In this document: positions 19,053-26,692 of the stretch, in pieces
Numbering within the stretch: the stretch's first letter is position 1
Layout of the letters: each line of letters begins with the position of its first letter
DNA from: Gordonibacter massiliensis (ex Traore et al. 2017)
Lineage (GTDB): Bacteria; Actinomycetota; Coriobacteriia; Coriobacteriales; Eggerthellaceae
Direction: 5' to 3'
Length of the DNA stretch: 64,000 bases
NCBI GenBank assembly: GCA_900170005.1
Contig: LT827128.1
Coordinates: 1,792,167-1,856,166 of the forward strand
Position numbers and translations under genes: made by a program
Notes under the pieces: model-generated
What the model was told of the DNA's origin: nothing
What the model saw: only the letters and a program-made list of their open reading frames with translations
Database searches by the model: none

Positions 19053-20782
19053 GACGGTTGATCCTCCTTAGCAGATGTTTCGCCCACCAGTATACCTTCC
19101 CGCTCAACCTGCCGCATGAGCAGCGCGCCCTTTTCGGCCTGCTGTTCCCAACTTGTTTTGCGCGGTTGATCCGCCGGTTTCGCGACGACGCGGTGCGGGC
19201 GGTCGGTTCTCAGGCTGATACCGAAGCGCCCCTTGGCCGAAGCGCCCCGCGCCCCCGGCTCCTCGCCGTGCGTGCCCGCAGGGGCGCTGGAATCCGCAGC
19301 GTCGGCTTCGCCCGGCCGCGCGTCGCGGGCGGCGCGGCGCGCGGAGCGCCACCGGTCGAACCGCGCCACGTTCTCGCGGAACTCGCGTGCGATGCGGGCG
19401 GCGTCGCCCTTGAGCACCACGGGGCGGTCGAACGCCGCGCGCTTCCAGAACAGCCACACCGTGAGCACCACGGCGGCCACGGCCACCTGCCACGTGTTCA
19501 CGTACAAAAACTCCGCGCCGGCCAGCAGGACGAGCGCGCACACGGTGAGCGCCCACGCCGTGCGAAAGCGCAGGATGAGCCCCACGGCCAACACGATCAA
19601 AGCGACGCTGCCCACGATGAGCGCCGGACCTATGAGCAAGCCCCCTATGTTGATCCACTCGGTGAGCGCCGTGAACGGCTCGAACGTCTTGGGAATGAGG
19701 GCCAGCCCCAGGTTCACCAGGCCCACCACGAGCACGAGCGTGCCCGCTATCCAGCCGATGTCCTTGTGGCGCTGCTCTTCGGTGGGGTTCTTCTTGTCGG
19801 CAAAGAAGCCGGACTGGGAGAGCAGCACGGCGCCGATGCAGAACGGGATCCAGAACATGATGCCGCGGTACACGAGCGCAATGGCCGTGGCCGTGGCGAG
19901 CGAGCAGCCGTGCGCCGTGAGGATGGCCGCGATGGCCGCCTCCACCACGCCCACGCCCTGCGGCGTGGGGCTCAAGATGACCGAGATGGCCGCCACGGCG
20001 AACGCCGCCACGAGCGCGGTCACGTGCTCGAAGCCGAATGCGTAGCCGATGGCCACGAGGCACGCCATGTTGAGGATGGCCGAGAACGAGGCGTAGGCCA
20101 CCGTGACGAGCGTGCCCTGCGGGTTCTTCGCCAGGATGCCGGCCGACGAGATGAACGAGGCCGCCATCTTGCGCCCCCAGCCGGCCTTCAGGTGCTTCTT
20201 CAGCAGGCCGAGCAGCTTGTTCGCCAGCGCCTCCACGCCCAGAAACACGCGGAACAGGATGCGCGGCTTGCGATAGCCCGCCACGAACAGGCTGGACAGC
20301 ACGGCCAGCACGGCCGCCAGCGCCAGCCCGCCGACGAGGAAGAGCGTGTTCATGGAGCCGGAAACGAGCATGGTGAGGAACCCGATGACCGAGATGACGA
20401 GGATGGCCGCGAAGTAACCGATCTGCGAGAGGATGGCGCCCGAAGTGGACTGGCCGGCGTCGCAGCCCCGGCGGTGCGCGTCGTCGATGATGAACGCCAC
20501 GCCCGTGGCGCCCGAGAACAGGCAGAACGTGTTGATGAACACGAGGGAGAATATGAGGATGACGTTGTGCCAGAAGCCGGTCTTGTGCCCCACGGCCTCG
20601 AAGGCCGCGTCGTAGGAGGCCGCCTGCACCAGGTGGCGCGCCAGCATGAGCACGCAAGCCACGACGAGCGGCACGAGCGCGCCGGTCTGGAGCGTGGCGA
20701 GGAAGCTCGCCAGATAGTCGGCGTTCGCGATGAGAAAGCACACCGCGACGATGCCGAGAACGAGCAGCAGCGCTTTCTTCAA
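19049..20782 (-). CDS. Lysylphosphatidylglycerol-synthase-type membrane protein (flippase-like), paralogue 2
   Basis: A 577-residue member of the same family as the gene at 16546-17853, sharing SPTPQGVGVVEAAIAAIL and ALVYRGIMFWIPFCIGAVLL. It also has a second hydrophobic block (from about residue 345, four more helices) before a basic, disordered C-terminal tail. It again lacks an MprF aminoacyltransferase domain. The start is a TTG (MKKALLLV, 20782) preceded by AAGGG. First gene of the three-gene operon; its stop overlaps the ATP-grasp start. Roles proposed for relatives are flipping of aminoacylated or glycosylated lipids; the substrate here is unknown. Confidence 0.87.
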   Translation of the reverse strand: MKKALLLVLGIVAVCFLIANADYLASFLATLQTGALVPLVVACVLMLARHLVQAASYDAAFEAVGHKTGFWHNVILIFSLVFINTFCLFSGATGVAFIIDDAHRRGCDAGQSTSGAILSQIGYFAAILVISVIGFLTMLVSGSMNTLFLVGGLALAAVLAVLSSLFVAGYRKPRILFRVFLGVEALANKLLGLLKKHLKAGWGRKMAASFISSAGILAKNPQGTLVTVAYASFSAILNMACLVAIGYAFGFEHVTALVAAFAVAAISVILSPTPQGVGVVEAAIAAILTAHGCSLATATAIALVYRGIMFWIPFCIGAVLLSQSGFFADKKNPTEEQRHKDIGWIAGTLVLVVGLVNLGLALIPKTFEPFTALTEWINIGGLLIGPALIVGSVALIVLAVGLILRFRTAWALTVCALVLLAGAEFLYVNTWQVAVAAVVLTVWLFWKRAAFDRPVVLKGDAARIAREFRENVARFDRWRSARRAARDARPGEADAADSSAPAGTHGEEPGARGASAKGRFGISLRTDRPHRVVAKPADQPRKTSWEQQAEKGALLMRQVEREGILVGETSAKEDQPS

Positions 20783-20818
20783 CCGAACCCTTCCCGCTTA
20801 ACAGTATCTAAAATAGTT

Positions 20819-20827
20819 AGTATAGCA
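20819..20827 (-). promoter_or_regulatory. Extended -10 promoter of the flippase / ATP-grasp operon
   Basis: Minus-strand TGCTATACT lies 37 bases before the TTG start, within an AT-rich island. No convincing -35. Confidence 0.55.
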
Positions 20828-20899
20828 CGAGCCTGTGGAGGCCCGGAGAGGGCAACTGAGCCAACGGGGCGGGAAGCGGGGCCAGCCCGTTTCCGCGAT

Positions 20900-21739
20900 T
20901 TACTGGATCCGCTTCGCCGCGCGATAGGCGCGGGCGCGGTCGCGCAGGTTCGTCACGTCGAACAGCACGGCCGCAAGGAACGCGATGGCCAGCACCACGG
21001 TCACGGCCCCCTGCTTCGGCGCAATGAGGAACACGAAAGGGGCTCCCACGAGCGCGATGGGTACGATAAGGCCGATGAGGCAGCTGCCGAGCCGCTTCCA
21101 AAGACCGTAGACGAGCGAGACCACCACGTAGAAGAACAGCCCCGTGGCCGCCGTGCCCAAAAGCGCGGCCACCGCAAGCACCGCCGCCTTGACGGCCACG
21201 ACGACCGCCTCGTTCTTGAGGGCGCGCGTCGCCTCGGCCAGCACCTCCTGCGGCGTTTTGCGCGGTTCCGCCGCGCGGAACGGGGCGAAGGGGTCGAACG
21301 CGTCGAAGGGGTCGAACGGCGCGCCCTGCCCGCCGGCCGTCCGGGTTCCATCCCACGACGTCCACACGTAGGTGGTACGTCCCGGCTCCTGCCCTACGCC
21401 GAACGGCCAGCCCGCGAACGGGTCCTGCGCGCCTCCCCCGCCCGGGGCGGGTCGGCCTGCGGGCGTTCCGTACGAGCCGGGGTGCGCATAGGGGTTGTTC
21501 GCATAGGGGCGCGGGTCGCGACGCGGATCGAACTCGGGCGTCCACGATCGGTTCAACAGCACGTCGCGGGCTTCGTTGATGCGCTTCGTGAGCTCCTCGG
21601 CCTCGGCGCGTTCCTTCGAATCCAAGGCGAACTTGTCCGGGTGATGGGCGACCACGAGCTTGCGATGGGCTCGCTTGACCTCGTCGTCGGTGGCTCCGTC
21701 GGACAACCCCAGTATGTTCAACGCTTCGGATTTCTTCAT
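20900..21739 (-). CDS. Membrane-anchored DnaJ-domain protein
   Basis: A J domain (residues 1-65) with the diagnostic HPD tripeptide in VVAHHPDKFA, so it should stimulate a DnaK ATPase. Next comes a Gly/Pro/Asn-rich linker with repeated DPFDAFDPFAPF-like segments. The C-terminal half holds about four hydrophobic helices (VVVAVKAAVLAVAALLG; LIGLIVPIALVGAPFVFLI). There is no zinc-finger or client-binding domain of classical DnaJ. It probably recruits DnaK to the membrane. It lies between purH and the flippase-like operon and appears separate from both. Confidence 0.85.
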   Translation of the reverse strand: MKKSEALNILGLSDGATDDEVKRAHRKLVVAHHPDKFALDSKERAEAEELTKRINEARDVLLNRSWTPEFDPRRDPRPYANNPYAHPGSYGTPAGRPAPGGGGAQDPFAGWPFGVGQEPGRTTYVWTSWDGTRTAGGQGAPFDPFDAFDPFAPFRAAEPRKTPQEVLAEATRALKNEAVVVAVKAAVLAVAALLGTAATGLFFYVVVSLVYGLWKRLGSCLIGLIVPIALVGAPFVFLIAPKQGAVTVVLAIAFLAAVLFDVTNLRDRARAYRAAKRIQ

Positions 21740-21823
21740 ACCCCCACTATACGCGCCGCCCTTTGCCCGCCATCATGCCGTCAGAGAACATACACAAGCG
21801 CTTTGCAGGGCAGCGGGAAACAC

Positions 21824-21875
21824 TGTCGCCCGAAAGCCGCGGTTTACCCAGAGAAAACGAGGCTTTCGAGCGACA
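21824..21875. repeat. Inverted repeat upstream of the DnaJ-domain gene
   Basis: TGTCGCCCGAAAGCC (21824-21838) and GGCTTTCGAGCGACA (21861-21875) are 15-base arms with one mismatch and a 22-base loop. It lies 85 bases upstream of the DnaJ-domain start and downstream of purH. Function unknown. Confidence 0.6.
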
Positions 21876-21897
21876 ACGCGGCTCTGGGGCCGAAACG

Positions 21898-21958
21898 CGA
21901 ACGGCCTCCCGAAGGAGGCCGTTCGGCGGCATGCCGCACGCCGACCGGCAGGTCGGCG
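21898..21958 (-). terminator. Double hairpin after purH
   Basis: CGAACGGCCTCC pairs with GGAGGCCGTTCG around a four-base loop. Nearer to purH, GCCGACC pairs with GGTCGGC around GGCA. The region sits directly after the purH stop; the T tract is short (CGTTTCG). Confidence 0.7.
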
Positions 21959-21969
21959 GAACCCGAAGT

Positions 21970-23544
21970 CTAGTGGCGGAAGTGGCGATGGCCGGTGAAC
22001 ACGAGCGCGATGCCCTGCTCGTCGGCGGCGGCGATGACCTCCTCGTCGCGGATGGAGCCGCCCGGCTCGATGACGGCCGTCACGCCGGCTTCGGCCAGCG
22101 CGTCGAGGCCGTCGCGGAACGGGAAGAACGCGTCGGAGGCCGCCACGGCGCCCTTCGCCTCCTCGCCCGCCTGCTCGACGGCGATGCGCGCGGAGTTCAC
22201 GCGGTTCGGCTGGCCGCCGCCCACGCCGATGGTGGCGTGGTCCTTCGTAATGGCGATGGCGTTGGACTTGATGGACTTGCACACCTTCCACGCGAACAGC
22301 AGCTCGGCCATCTCCTCCTCGGTGGGCTGGCGCTTCGTGGGCACGGTGAACGTCGCGGGGTCCTCGGCCACGGCGTCGGAGTCCTGGCAGAGCAGGCCGC
22401 CTTCAACGGCGCGGTACTCCACTTCCCCGCCAGCCGGGTTCACGCCGCCCGTGGACAGCAGGCGCGCGTTCTTCTTGGCGCTGTACATGTCGAGCGCATC
22501 GCCCGCGAACTCGGGCGCGATGATGGCCTCCACGAACTGCTTGTTGTCGAAGATGGCCACCACGACGTCGCTCGTCACGGGGCGGTTGAACGCCATGACG
22601 CCGCCGTAGGCGCTCACCGGGTCGCACGCGTGCGCGCGCTGGTAGGCCGCCACCAGGTCGTCGTCCTGGCACACGCCGCAGGGCGTGAGGTGCTTCACGA
22701 TGACGCAGGCCGGCTCGTCGAACTCGCGCACGGCCGTCCAGGCGGCGTCGAGGTCGAGGTAGTTGTTGTACGACAGCTCCTTGCCCTGGTGCTGCTTGGC
22801 GTGCGCCAGGCTGTGCGCGGCATGGGCGAAGTCGTCGCGACGGTAGAACGCGGCGGACTGGTGCGGGTTCTCGCCGTAGCGCAGGTCCTGCACCTTCGAC
22901 AGGCGCACGGTGCGGCGTGCGGGGAACTTGGCCTCGCCCTCGCCCTCCAGCTGGCCGGCCATCCACGCGGCGATGGCGCCGTCGTAGCTCGCCGTGGTCT
23001 CGAACACGTCGAGCGCCAGCTTGGCGCGCGTGTCGCGCAGCGTGGCGCCGTCGTTGGCGCGCATCTCGGCCAGGATGGTGTCGTAGCTGTCGGGGCGCGT
23101 GACCACGGCCACGCTCTCGAAGTTCTTCGCGGCGGAGCGCAGCATGGACGGGCCACCGATGTCGATGTTCTCAATGCACGTGCCGAAGTCGGCGCCGCTC
23201 TCCACCGTCTTCTCGAAGGCGTAGAGGTTCACCACCACCATGTCGATCATCTCGATGCCGTGCTCGGCCGCCTGGGCCATGTGGTCGGCGTTGTCGCGCT
23301 TGGCCAAGAGGCCGCCGTGCACGCGCGGATGCAGCGTCTTCACGCGGCCGTCCATCATCTCGGGGAACTGCGTCACGTCGTCGATGGGCGTGACGGGCAC
23401 GCCGGCGTCCTTGAGGGCGCGGGCGGTGCCGCCCGTGGAGATGATCTCCGCCCCGAACTCGTCCACGAGCGCGCGGGCGAAGTCCGCCACGCCCGTCTTG
23501 TCCGTGACGGACACCAGAACGCGTTTCACTTTCGGATTGCTCAT
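21970..23544 (-). CDS. purH: Bifunctional AICAR formyltransferase / IMP cyclohydrolase
   Basis: Last two steps of IMP synthesis. The N-terminal MGS-like cyclohydrolase domain has LVSVTDKTGVADFARALV, STGGTARAL and GRVKTLHPRVHGGLLAKR. The C-terminal formyltransferase domain has the family segments LRYGENPHQSAAFY, VIVKHLTPCGVCQ (Lys and His catalytic) and GVGGGQPNRVNS. Length 524 is standard. The ATG at 23544 follows AGAGGATG. It is separated from the XdhC-like gene by a structured intergenic element, so it may have its own promoter. Confidence 0.97.
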   Translation of the reverse strand: MSNPKVKRVLVSVTDKTGVADFARALVDEFGAEIISTGGTARALKDAGVPVTPIDDVTQFPEMMDGRVKTLHPRVHGGLLAKRDNADHMAQAAEHGIEMIDMVVVNLYAFEKTVESGADFGTCIENIDIGGPSMLRSAAKNFESVAVVTRPDSYDTILAEMRANDGATLRDTRAKLALDVFETTASYDGAIAAWMAGQLEGEGEAKFPARRTVRLSKVQDLRYGENPHQSAAFYRRDDFAHAAHSLAHAKQHQGKELSYNNYLDLDAAWTAVREFDEPACVIVKHLTPCGVCQDDDLVAAYQRAHACDPVSAYGGVMAFNRPVTSDVVVAIFDNKQFVEAIIAPEFAGDALDMYSAKKNARLLSTGGVNPAGGEVEYRAVEGGLLCQDSDAVAEDPATFTVPTKRQPTEEEMAELLFAWKVCKSIKSNAIAITKDHATIGVGGGQPNRVNSARIAVEQAGEEAKGAVAASDAFFPFRDGLDALAEAGVTAVIEPGGSIRDEEVIAAADEQGIALVFTGHRHFRH

Positions 23545-23568
23545 ATGGTCTTACATCCTCTCTGTTTG

Positions 23569-23754
23569 GTTCCGCCGTTCTACGAACGGCGGAACGGCTC
23601 GACGCTGCGGGGTTCTGCGATGCCTTGCCTTGGCGCTCCAAGGCTTCGTCACGTACCCGCCCGCTCGGGCGGGAAAACGGTTTCTGAACAAGCCGCTGGC
23701 TTGTTCAGCCTCAGCCTTTCACACCGATTCAAGGCATCGCAGAACCCCTCGCTG
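23569..23754. repeat. Structured intergenic element, copy 3 (reverse orientation)
   Basis: On the minus strand it begins TCAGCGAGGGG and ends CGCAGCGTCGAGCCGTTCC, followed by the perfect palindrome GTTCCGCCGTTC / GAACGGCGGAAC (23569-23595). The outer stem GGTTCTGCGATGCCTTG pairs with CAAGGCATCGCAGAACC. Inner hairpins GAACAAGCC/GGCTTGTTC and CCGCCCG/CGGGCGG differ from the other copies. Confidence 0.85.
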
Positions 23755-23783
23755 ACATTACAAACTACCGGTACGTCCTCTAT

Positions 23784-24773
23784 CTACCTGCCCAAGCTTT
23801 TTTCGTGCTTGGTGCGGGCTTCCTCACTGTAGCGCTGCTTGTAGCGCACGTCCACCAGTTCGGCGACGATCGCGATGGCCAGCTCGGCGGGCGTCTTCGC
23901 GCCGAACTTCAGGCCGATGGGACGCTTGACGCGCTCCCAGTCTTCCTCGGAGGCTCCGGCGGCCAACACGAGCTCGTGCACGCGGTCGTTCTTGCCCGCG
24001 CAGCCCATCATGCCCACGTAATGCGCGTGCTGCTTCGTCGCCCACACGCAACCCTCGGGGTCGAACATGTGGCCGCGGGTGAGCACGCACACATAGTCCT
24101 CAGGCGCGCATGCCACGTCGGCGAGCGCGTCGAAGTTGCCGCCCGACAGCACGATGCGCTGTGCGCGGGGGAAGCGCGCCTCGCTCACGTACGCCTCGTC
24201 GTAGTCCACCACGCACACGGCGAAGCCCACGTGGTCGGCGAGCGCCGCCACCTCGCTCGCGGCGTCGGACGCGCCGAGCAGCCACACGCGCACCTGGTCG
24301 AACAGGGGCACGCTCGCCCACGTGAGGCCCTCGAACTGCTCGTTGTGCATCGAGGGGCCGCGCGTGACGTCCTTCATTTGGAAGACATCGCGCGGCGAGG
24401 GCTCGCGTGACGCCACGATCTCCTTGGCGTCGTTGCAGAAGAACACGAGCGGCTCGCCGTCGGCGGAGCCTTGCTCGCCGTACTTCTTCGTCACCTCGTT
24501 GTCGGTGTTAGCCTGCGCCTCGGCCGCATCGTAGACGATCTTGAAGCCGAGCCAGGCCAGATCGCCCTCGTCCATCGCGCGCAGGGCCCGCTCGAACGTG
24601 GGCACGTCGGCCTCCGTCAAAGCGGCCGCCACCTTGCCCAGGTACGACGGTTCGAGATGTTCGTTGCCCTGGGTCGTCTCCGCCGAGAAGCAGGGGAAGT
24701 CCTCGACCGACAGCGCGGGCGTGCGGCCTTCCCTCAGGTCGGCGACGATAGCTTGCAGCGTTTCCTTGTTCAT
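23784..24773 (-). CDS. XdhC/CoxI-family protein
   Basis: A 329-residue member of the XdhC family, which inserts or protects the sulfurated molybdenum cofactor of molybdenum hydroxylases. The C-terminal Rossmann-like domain has VWLLGASDAASEVAALADHVGF, DYVCVLTRGHMFD and YVGMMGCAGKNDRV. Normal XdhC proteins read IGSRRK at the last position, so MGCAGK is a diverged form. The N-terminal half is long and lacks the usual short XdhC Cys motif. No xanthine dehydrogenase subunits are in this window. The start at 24773 has AAGGAG nine bases upstream. It follows purN by 166 bases and purH follows it. Confidence 0.8.
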   Translation of the reverse strand: MNKETLQAIVADLREGRTPALSVEDFPCFSAETTQGNEHLEPSYLGKVAAALTEADVPTFERALRAMDEGDLAWLGFKIVYDAAEAQANTDNEVTKKYGEQGSADGEPLVFFCNDAKEIVASREPSPRDVFQMKDVTRGPSMHNEQFEGLTWASVPLFDQVRVWLLGASDAASEVAALADHVGFAVCVVDYDEAYVSEARFPRAQRIVLSGGNFDALADVACAPEDYVCVLTRGHMFDPEGCVWATKQHAHYVGMMGCAGKNDRVHELVLAAGASEEDWERVKRPIGLKFGAKTPAELAIAIVAELVDVRYKQRYSEEARTKHEKSLGR

Positions 24774-24885
24774 AGTGCGGGCTCCTTGCTCGAAACGATT
24801 CGGATAAGGCTGTAGCAAACATGCCGCTTCGCTGAACCGACGGAGCAAAAGGTTCTGCCCCTCTGTTCGGCAAAGCGCGTTTCGC

Positions 24886-24922
24886 AGGTTGAGCGGGCGG
24901 GACGAGCCCCGCCCCTACGAGC
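24886..24922. repeat. Short GC-rich hairpin of the CGCCCCTACGA type
   Basis: GCGGGCGGG and CCCCGCCCC pair across a short loop and are followed by TACGA. A similar unit lies after ppx (around 33797-33829). Confidence 0.55.
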
Positions 24923-24939
24923 GCGGTTGCGAAGACGCG

Positions 24940-25563
24940 CTACGAAACGGGAGCGATGCTCACTTTCCGGTCTTCGCCGATTTTCACGCGGCCTTCGGCG
25001 ACCAGGCGCAGCACCTGGGGGTACAGCACGTGCTCCACCTCGTGGATGCGCGCCTCCAAGTCCTCAAGGGCGTCGTCCTCGCGCACCTCCACGGCGCGCT
25101 GGGCCACGATGGGTCCCTTGTCGTAATCCTCGTTCGCGAAGTGCACGGTCACGCCCGTCACCTTCACGCCCGCCTGGTAGGCGTCGGCGATGGCGTGCGC
25201 GCCCTTGAACGACGGCAGCAGCGCCGGGTGCAGGTTGAGCACGCGGTCGGGAAACGCGTTCAGCATCACGGGCGTGAGCTTGCGCATGTAGCCCGCCATG
25301 ACCACGTACTCCGCACCGGCGTCGCGCAGCTCGTCCACGATGCGCGCGTCGGCCGCCTCGGGGTCGGCGTACACGTCGCGGTTGAGCGCCACGGCCGGGA
25401 TGCCCGCCGCCCGCGCCCGCTCGACGCCATAGGCATCCGGGCGCGACGACACCACGCGCACGATGTCCACCGGCAACCCGTCGTCGCGCACCGCGTCGAT
25501 GATTGCCTGCAGGTTCGTGCCGCTGCCGCTCAGCAGCACGCCTATCTTCAACGGTTCGGTCAT
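24940..25563 (-). CDS. purN: Phosphoribosylglycinamide formyltransferase
   Basis: Third step of purine synthesis, formylating GAR with 10-formyl-THF. Motifs: GVLLSGSGTNLQAIIDA at the N-terminus, VMAGYMRKLTPVML, then the active-site segment NLHPALLPSFKGAHA (Asn and His) and GVTVHFANEDYDKGPI. The length of 207 residues is normal. The ATG overlaps the stop of the DUF1016 nuclease gene by four bases, so purN translation depends on ribosomes leaving that inserted gene. Confidence 0.97.
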   Translation of the reverse strand: MTEPLKIGVLLSGSGTNLQAIIDAVRDDGLPVDIVRVVSSRPDAYGVERARAAGIPAVALNRDVYADPEAADARIVDELRDAGAEYVVMAGYMRKLTPVMLNAFPDRVLNLHPALLPSFKGAHAIADAYQAGVKVTGVTVHFANEDYDKGPIVAQRAVEVREDDALEDLEARIHEVEHVLYPQVLRLVAEGRVKIGEDRKVSIAPVS

Positions 25564-26687
25564 AACGAATCCCCTTCGCCCTTGCTCTCTTGCTGCTGCA
25601 ATGCGAAAAAGTGCTTCTGCATCTCTATTTCAGCGCGAAGCTCCTCTTCCGAAGGCAGCATCAGCTTGTATTTCGCAGCAAACAGCTGCTCGTTTTCGTG
25701 CAGCACCGAATAGCGGGCGATGTCGTCGTCGGTTTCGGAGCACAGTACAAGCCCTATCGTCGGATTATCGTCTTCGCCGCGTACTCGCTCATCGTACATG
25801 CGCACATACATGTCCATCTGCCCGACATCCTGATGGCGTATTCTTGAGGTCTTCAAGTCGACCAACACGAAGCATTTGAGCAAATAGTTGTAAAACACCA
25901 GATCAATGTAGTAGTCTTCCTTCTCGGTGTGGATCCGCTGCTGTCGCGCGACGAACGCATAGCCTTTCCCGAGTTCAAGCAGGAACTTTTGAAGGTGCGC
26001 CAAGATGCTCGCTTCCAAGTCCGTCTCGGTGACGTCGCTGTTGGACGCGAGCCCGAGGAATTCCGCCACCACCGGATTGCGAACGAATTCGAGCTTGTCT
26101 TTTTGATACGGTTCGGTGATTCGCTCCATCTCCCGCTTCACCTTGTCAGGGTGCTGGGACAGCAGCATGCGCTCATGGTACTGCGAGTCGATGTTGCGCT
26201 GAAGCGTGCGGACGCTCCACATCTGCTCGGCGGCCTCCCGCGCATACCAGATGCGGGTTTCGGGGTTCACCACTTGCAGAAGGATGCGATAGTGCGTCCA
26301 CGAGAGCGGGACGGATTGTCCACTCACTGTGTGGAAAATCTCCGGGAAGGCTTTGTAGAACTGGGTGAAGTAGTACAAATTGGATCGGGTAAACCCTTTC
26401 CCATATTCACGAGTAAGCGTTTTAGCCAGCGATTTTATCACTTGGTCGCCGTACCCGGCACGGTCTTCGCCCCGCAGCTCTTCTTCGGCGATGCGTTTGC
26501 CCAAAAGCCAGTTGCGGCGCACGAGCGCAACGTTGACGGCACGGTAGGCGAAGCGTTGCGATTCCTCGATGATGGAGCGAACGTCGCCGAAAAGGTCATC
26601 GGTGAGGCGATAGCTTACCGCCTGCGAGCCCAAGGCCTCCAAGAGGTCCTGGGGCTCGTCCTCTCGCTCTTTCGCTTCGTGCGCCAC
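25560..26687 (-). CDS. DUF1016 / YhcG-family PDDEXK nuclease inside the purine operon
   Basis: A 375-residue protein with both halves of the YhcG family. The N-terminal DUF1016 helical domain has RAVNVALVRRNWLLGKRI and GFTRSNLYYFTQFYKAFP; the C-terminal PDDEXK nuclease fold has YYIDLVFYNYLL and FVLVDLKT. The family motif is usually ELK; here it is DLK. Relatives occur as accessory genes near restriction and other defence loci; a precise role is not established. It starts with GTG five bases after purM and overlaps purN by four bases. Base composition is visibly less GC-rich than its neighbours, which suggests later acquisition while keeping the operon in register. Confidence 0.88.
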   Translation of the reverse strand: MAHEAKEREDEPQDLLEALGSQAVSYRLTDDLFGDVRSIIEESQRFAYRAVNVALVRRNWLLGKRIAEEELRGEDRAGYGDQVIKSLAKTLTREYGKGFTRSNLYYFTQFYKAFPEIFHTVSGQSVPLSWTHYRILLQVVNPETRIWYAREAAEQMWSVRTLQRNIDSQYHERMLLSQHPDKVKREMERITEPYQKDKLEFVRNPVVAEFLGLASNSDVTETDLEASILAHLQKFLLELGKGYAFVARQQRIHTEKEDYYIDLVFYNYLLKCFVLVDLKTSRIRHQDVGQMDMYVRMYDERVRGEDDNPTIGLVLCSETDDDIARYSVLHENEQLFAAKYKLMLPSEEELRAEIEMQKHFFALQQQESKGEGDSL

Positions 26688-26692
26688 GTCGG

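Noticed and set aside
23545..23783. A purine riboswitch upstream of purH
   Set aside because: No conserved purine or PRPP/ZTP aptamer motif is visible; the space is filled by a repeat element that also occurs at lysS and glmM.
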